Below the pieces are notes generated by a model, which searched no databases, had not been told where the DNA came from, and was given only the letters and a program-made list of their open reading frames with translations. A stretch of 64,000 nt of DNA, taken from Fidelibacterota bacterium. Its GTDB lineage: Bacteria > Fidelibacterota > Marinisomatia > SCGC-AAA003-L08 > JACNLC01. The position numbers and the translations under genes are program-made. Shown here one piece after another: positions 61,832 through 64,000 of the stretch (positions are counted from its first letter, which is position 1; each line of letters opens with the position of its first letter). The stretch spans positions 36,030-100,029 of the forward strand of contig JACNLC010000050.1 in the NCBI GenBank assembly GCA_014381725.1, read 5' to 3'.

Positions 61832-62815
61832 TTACTTCTCTATAATATTCTGAATTTCGATTGCTAAATGAAGAGCGTCAGTTGCATTTTTACCATCAAC
61901 ATCAGGAATTTTTTCAAGCGAAATTGATTCAATAAAATGTTCCAACTCCAGCCGAAGAGCATTAGCTGGTTTTACTTCTGGCTTTACATACCAAACGACC
62001 TTTTCTTCATGTCCGTCAAAAGGGAATACCTGTGTGTTTTTTGGAGCTGTAATATTTTTATCATGCGTTTCATACATTTCAACAATACCCTCTAAAAAAT
62101 CTACTGTTACATAAGTATTTTCTTGGAATAATCGCATTTTTCTCATTTTCTTTTGAGAAATTCTGCTAGCTGTAAGGTTGGCAATGCATCCATTTTGGAA
62201 TTCAATTCTAGCATTTGCAATATCTTCCGAAGTAGAAGCAACTTTAACTCCGCTTGCCCTAATTTCCGTAACTTTAGATTTTACTAAAGACAGAACAATC
62301 TCAATATCGTGAATCATTAAATCTAGGACAACTGGCACATCAATTCCGCGTGGATTAAATGGAGCTAACCTGTGAGATTCGATAAACATAGGAGAAATAT
62401 GCTGTTTATCTAACGCAAGAAATGCAGGATTAAATTGTTCTATATGTCCAACTTGAATAATTTTTTTATTTTTACTAGACATTTCCAGGAGATTTTGTGC
62501 CTCTTCTACGGTTTGAGTAATAGGTTTTTCTATAAAAAGATGGCATCCTGCACTTAAAGCTTTTTGGGCTACTAAGTGATGTGTGCTTGTTGGCGTGGCA
62601 ATCGAAACAGCATCACATTTCCTCAACAAATCATCAATATCAGAAAATGCTTTTACTGAATAATCGTTACTAATTTTAGATAATCGATTTTTATCCGAAT
62701 CGTAAATTCCAACAACTATAGAATTTTCAATTTGCTGAAGTTGTTGGACATGATAATTCCCAAGATATCCAACGCCAATTACACCTATTTTTACTTGATT
62801 AGAGGTTTTATCCAT
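61832..62815 (-). CDS. Gfo/Idh/MocA family oxidoreductase
   Basis: 327 aa. Rossmann start IGVIGVGYLGNYHVQQLQQI, the conserved FIEKPITQTVEEAQNLLEM with the EKP motif, and the substrate-side VLDLMIHDIEIVLSLV. As the first gene of the lipid A operon it could make a sugar nucleotide for lipid A, for example a GnnA-like 3-keto-UDP-GlcNAc dehydrogenase that leads to diamino-sugar lipid A; this is inference from location. The aminotransferase (GnnB) that would be needed is not in the window. It is divergent from tadA. Confidence 0.85.
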   Translation of the reverse strand: MDKTSNQVKIGVIGVGYLGNYHVQQLQQIENSIVVGIYDSDKNRLSKISNDYSVKAFSDIDDLLRKCDAVSIATPTSTHHLVAQKALSAGCHLFIEKPITQTVEEAQNLLEMSSKNKKIIQVGHIEQFNPAFLALDKQHISPMFIESHRLAPFNPRGIDVPVVLDLMIHDIEIVLSLVKSKVTEIRASGVKVASTSEDIANARIEFQNGCIANLTASRISQKKMRKMRLFQENTYVTVDFLEGIVEMYETHDKNITAPKNTQVFPFDGHEEKVVWYVKPEVKPANALRLELEHFIESISLEKIPDVDGKNATDALHLAIEIQNIIEK

Positions 62816-62887
62816 AACGAAATTTAACCATAACAGATAACTTAGAAAGAATGAAATCTATACAAGCATCAAGTTCAGTATATTTTA

Positions 62888-63232
62888 ATGACATCAACCA
62901 CACATCAATGCGAGCAGTTGAAAGATCCAACCGCACACGCAGAAATGATTGCCATCACCTCCGCATCAAACACACTTAGCAACTGGAGATTAACCGATTG
63001 TGAATTGTATGTTACTAAAGAACCTTGTCCAATGTGTGCCGGTGCAATTATGAATTCACGGATTTCTTATGTTGGATTTGGAGTTTACGATGAGCAATCA
63101 GGATGTTGTGGCTCATTATATCAATTATGCAGAGAACCACGATTTAATCATCAATCTGTTGTGCAGGGAGGATTACTTGAAGATGAATGCATGGAATTTC
63201 TTGATCAATTCTTTCAAAAGAAGAGAAAGTAA
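62888..63232 (+). pseudogene. tadA: tRNA adenosine deaminase, N-terminally truncated
   Basis: The 114-aa frame keeps the zinc-binding catalytic parts (KDPTAHAEM with His and Glu, EPCPMCAGAIMNSRI with the two cysteines) and the standard C-terminus. It starts at MTSTTHQCEQLKDP, whereas homologues have about 45 more residues with the alpha1 helix, the EVPVGAV strands and the asparagine of 'GHNQ'. The upstream 72 bases cannot code the missing part in any frame, and a stop codon (TGA) lies 12 codons upstream in frame. It is therefore truncated by deletion or rearrangement and probably not a working wobble deaminase unless another copy exists. Confidence 0.7.
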
Positions 63233-63244
63233 AATTAACAAGAG

Positions 63245-63337
63245 GGAGAGGTGGCAGAGTTGGTTGAATGCGACGGCCTCGAAAGTCGTTGTTTCGTTTT
63301 GGCGGAACCAAGGGTTCGAATCTCTTCCTCTCCGCCA
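63245..63337 (+). tRNA. tRNA-Ser(CGA)
   Basis: The acceptor GGAGAGG pairs with CCTCTCC, followed by G and an encoded CCA. The D-arm starts GTGGCAGAGTTGGTTGAATG, the anticodon loop CTCGAAA carries the CGA anticodon, and a long variable arm typical of class II tRNA-Ser is followed by the T-loop GGGTTCGAATC. 93 nt in total. It lies 12 bases after tadA. Confidence 0.95.
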
Positions 63338-63449
63338 GTTACGGTTTTAGTACCTTACAACTATTAGTATTTTTTACTAATAGAAAATGTTTGTATATTA
63401 TATATGATAATTCAATAGTATTATTCGTTTCAATAAAAAGGAGTTTAAC

Positions 63450-63482
63450 ATGAAAACAATGAAAAAGGAGAACCAAAAATGA
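63450..63482 (+). other. Ten-codon leader ORF overlapping the FISUMP gene
   Basis: ATG AAA ACA ATG AAA AAG GAG AAC CAA AAA TGA. It has its own AAAAGGAG box, contains the ribosome-binding site (AAGGAG) of the next gene and overlaps its start codon by four bases (ATGA). It may couple translation or be a relict of an earlier start. Confidence 0.4.
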
Positions 63483-64000
63483 AAAAAAGTAGAATAAAAC
63501 TCGTAACAATAATAGTGTTAGCAGTAGTAATGCTCGTTAGCTGTGATGGTAACACAATGACCGACATAGACGGCAACACCTACCAAACTATACAAATTGG
63601 CACCCAAATTTGGACTACGACAAACCTGAAAGTAACCCACTACCGCAATGGCGATGCAATACTAACAGGTTATAGTAATTCAGAATGGTCAGATTTAGAT
63701 GATACAGAAACAGGTGCTTATGCAGTTTATGACAATAATGAGACCAATGCAGATACTTATGGTTATTTATATAATTGGTATGCCGTGGACGACAGACGAA
63801 ACATAGCTCCTGAAGGTTGGCATATACCATCAGATCAAGAATGGCAGATATTGGTTGATTTCTTGGGTGAGAGTGTAGCCGCTGGAAAGATGCAAGAGAC
63901 AGGCACAGAGCATTGGGACAGCCCAAACAGCAGCGCCACCAATGAAAGTGGCTTCACAGCCCTTCCTGGTGGTTACCGTAATAACTATAATGGTAATTAC
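63479..64000 (+). CDS. FISUMP-domain lipoprotein, 3' end outside window
   Basis: At least 174 codons, open to the window edge, so missing from the ORF track. Lipoprotein signal MKKSRIKLVTIIVLAVVMLVSC, then the major paralogous domain first described in Fibrobacter succinogenes (FISUMP): DIDGNTYQTIQIGTQIWTTTNLKV, GYLYNWYAVDDRRNIAPEGWHIPSDQEWQ and the ESGFTALPGGYRN block. The function is unknown; it is a surface or outer-membrane lipoprotein. Preceded by a leader ORF and a hairpin (CTATTAGTA / TACTAATAG, 63361-63383). Confidence 0.85.
   Translation, partial: MKKSRIKLVTIIVLAVVMLVSCDGNTMTDIDGNTYQTIQIGTQIWTTTNLKVTHYRNGDAILTGYSNSEWSDLDDTETGAYAVYDNNETNADTYGYLYNWYAVDDRRNIAPEGWHIPSDQEWQILVDFLGESVAAGKMQETGTEHWDSPNSSATNESGFTALPGGYRNNYNGNY

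Noticed and set aside
63361-63383. Hairpin CTATTAGTA-TTTTT-TACTAATAG as a terminator of the tRNA gene
   Set aside because: The stem is AT-only and followed by AAAATG, not a U-tract, so it is not a convincing terminator.

Overview
The window is one contig of a low-GC, Gram-negative bacterium. Two secreted proteins end in the YPNPFNP-type C-terminal sorting domain of type IX secretion. There are also lipid A genes (lpxB, lpxK), a FISUMP-domain lipoprotein and CarboxypepD-like surface repeats. Together these point to the Fibrobacteres-Chlorobi-Bacteroidetes (FCB) superphylum, most likely a Neomarinimicrobiota-like or related lineage. That placement is inference from protein style, not a phylogeny.

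Layout. At 1-2 kb are the glyS tail and an amidohydrolase. At 2-5.9 kb is a small accessory island: two hypothetical genes (one nuclease-like), a RhuM gene, the C-terminal stub of an MmeI-like DNA methyltransferase, and two ~298-bp direct copies of a cassette. Each cassette ends exactly at the 3' end of a single 36-nt Cas12a (type V-A) CRISPR repeat, and no cas gene is in the window. At 5.9-11 kb is a 1,680-aa surface protein, followed by a gene-poor gap with a candidate structured RNA. At 11-31.5 kb are housekeeping and exported functions: coaBC, grx, M20 hydrolase, dapF, Nudix enzymes, a PNGase F-like protein with a dockerin-like segment, an FG-GAP protein, EamA, PfkB, moxR/DUF58, rlmN, punA, and an acyl-CoA dehydrogenase flanked by two membrane proteins. 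At 31.5-38.6 kb are ychF, a DsrE-like protein, an HDAC-like hydrolase, a receiver/PPDK fusion, an outer-membrane barrel and two tiny paralogous membrane proteins.

At 39-46 kb (minus strand) is an aspartate-family block: a Cys/Met-metabolism PLP enzyme, homoserine dehydrogenase, aspartate-semialdehyde dehydrogenase, aspartate kinase, tyrosine phenol-lyase and an Lrp regulator. It is interrupted by a GxxExxY gene bracketed by 19-bp perfect inverted repeats. At 46-51 kb are queF, ssb, a two-component system and dnaA with two tandem DnaA boxes upstream. At 51-57 kb are a HAD phosphatase, a DUF4139 protein and a 1,021-aa secreted protein. At 56.6-59 kb is an arsenic cluster (ACR3, ArsF-like, ArsG-like). 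At 59-62.8 kb is a lipid A operon. The window ends with an N-terminally truncated tadA, tRNA-Ser(CGA) and a FISUMP lipoprotein that runs off the edge.

The most unusual signal is the pair of solo Cas12a repeats at 4035-4070 and 5782-5817 in duplicated cassettes. They could be orphan mini-arrays, RNA anti-CRISPR-like solo repeat units or crRNA-like regulators. Also notable are the GxxExxY inverted-repeat element, a 46-bp dispersed repeat just upstream of two genes, phased GTAAC boxes shared by two promoter regions, and a 3-dehydroquinase homologue without its catalytic tyrosine.
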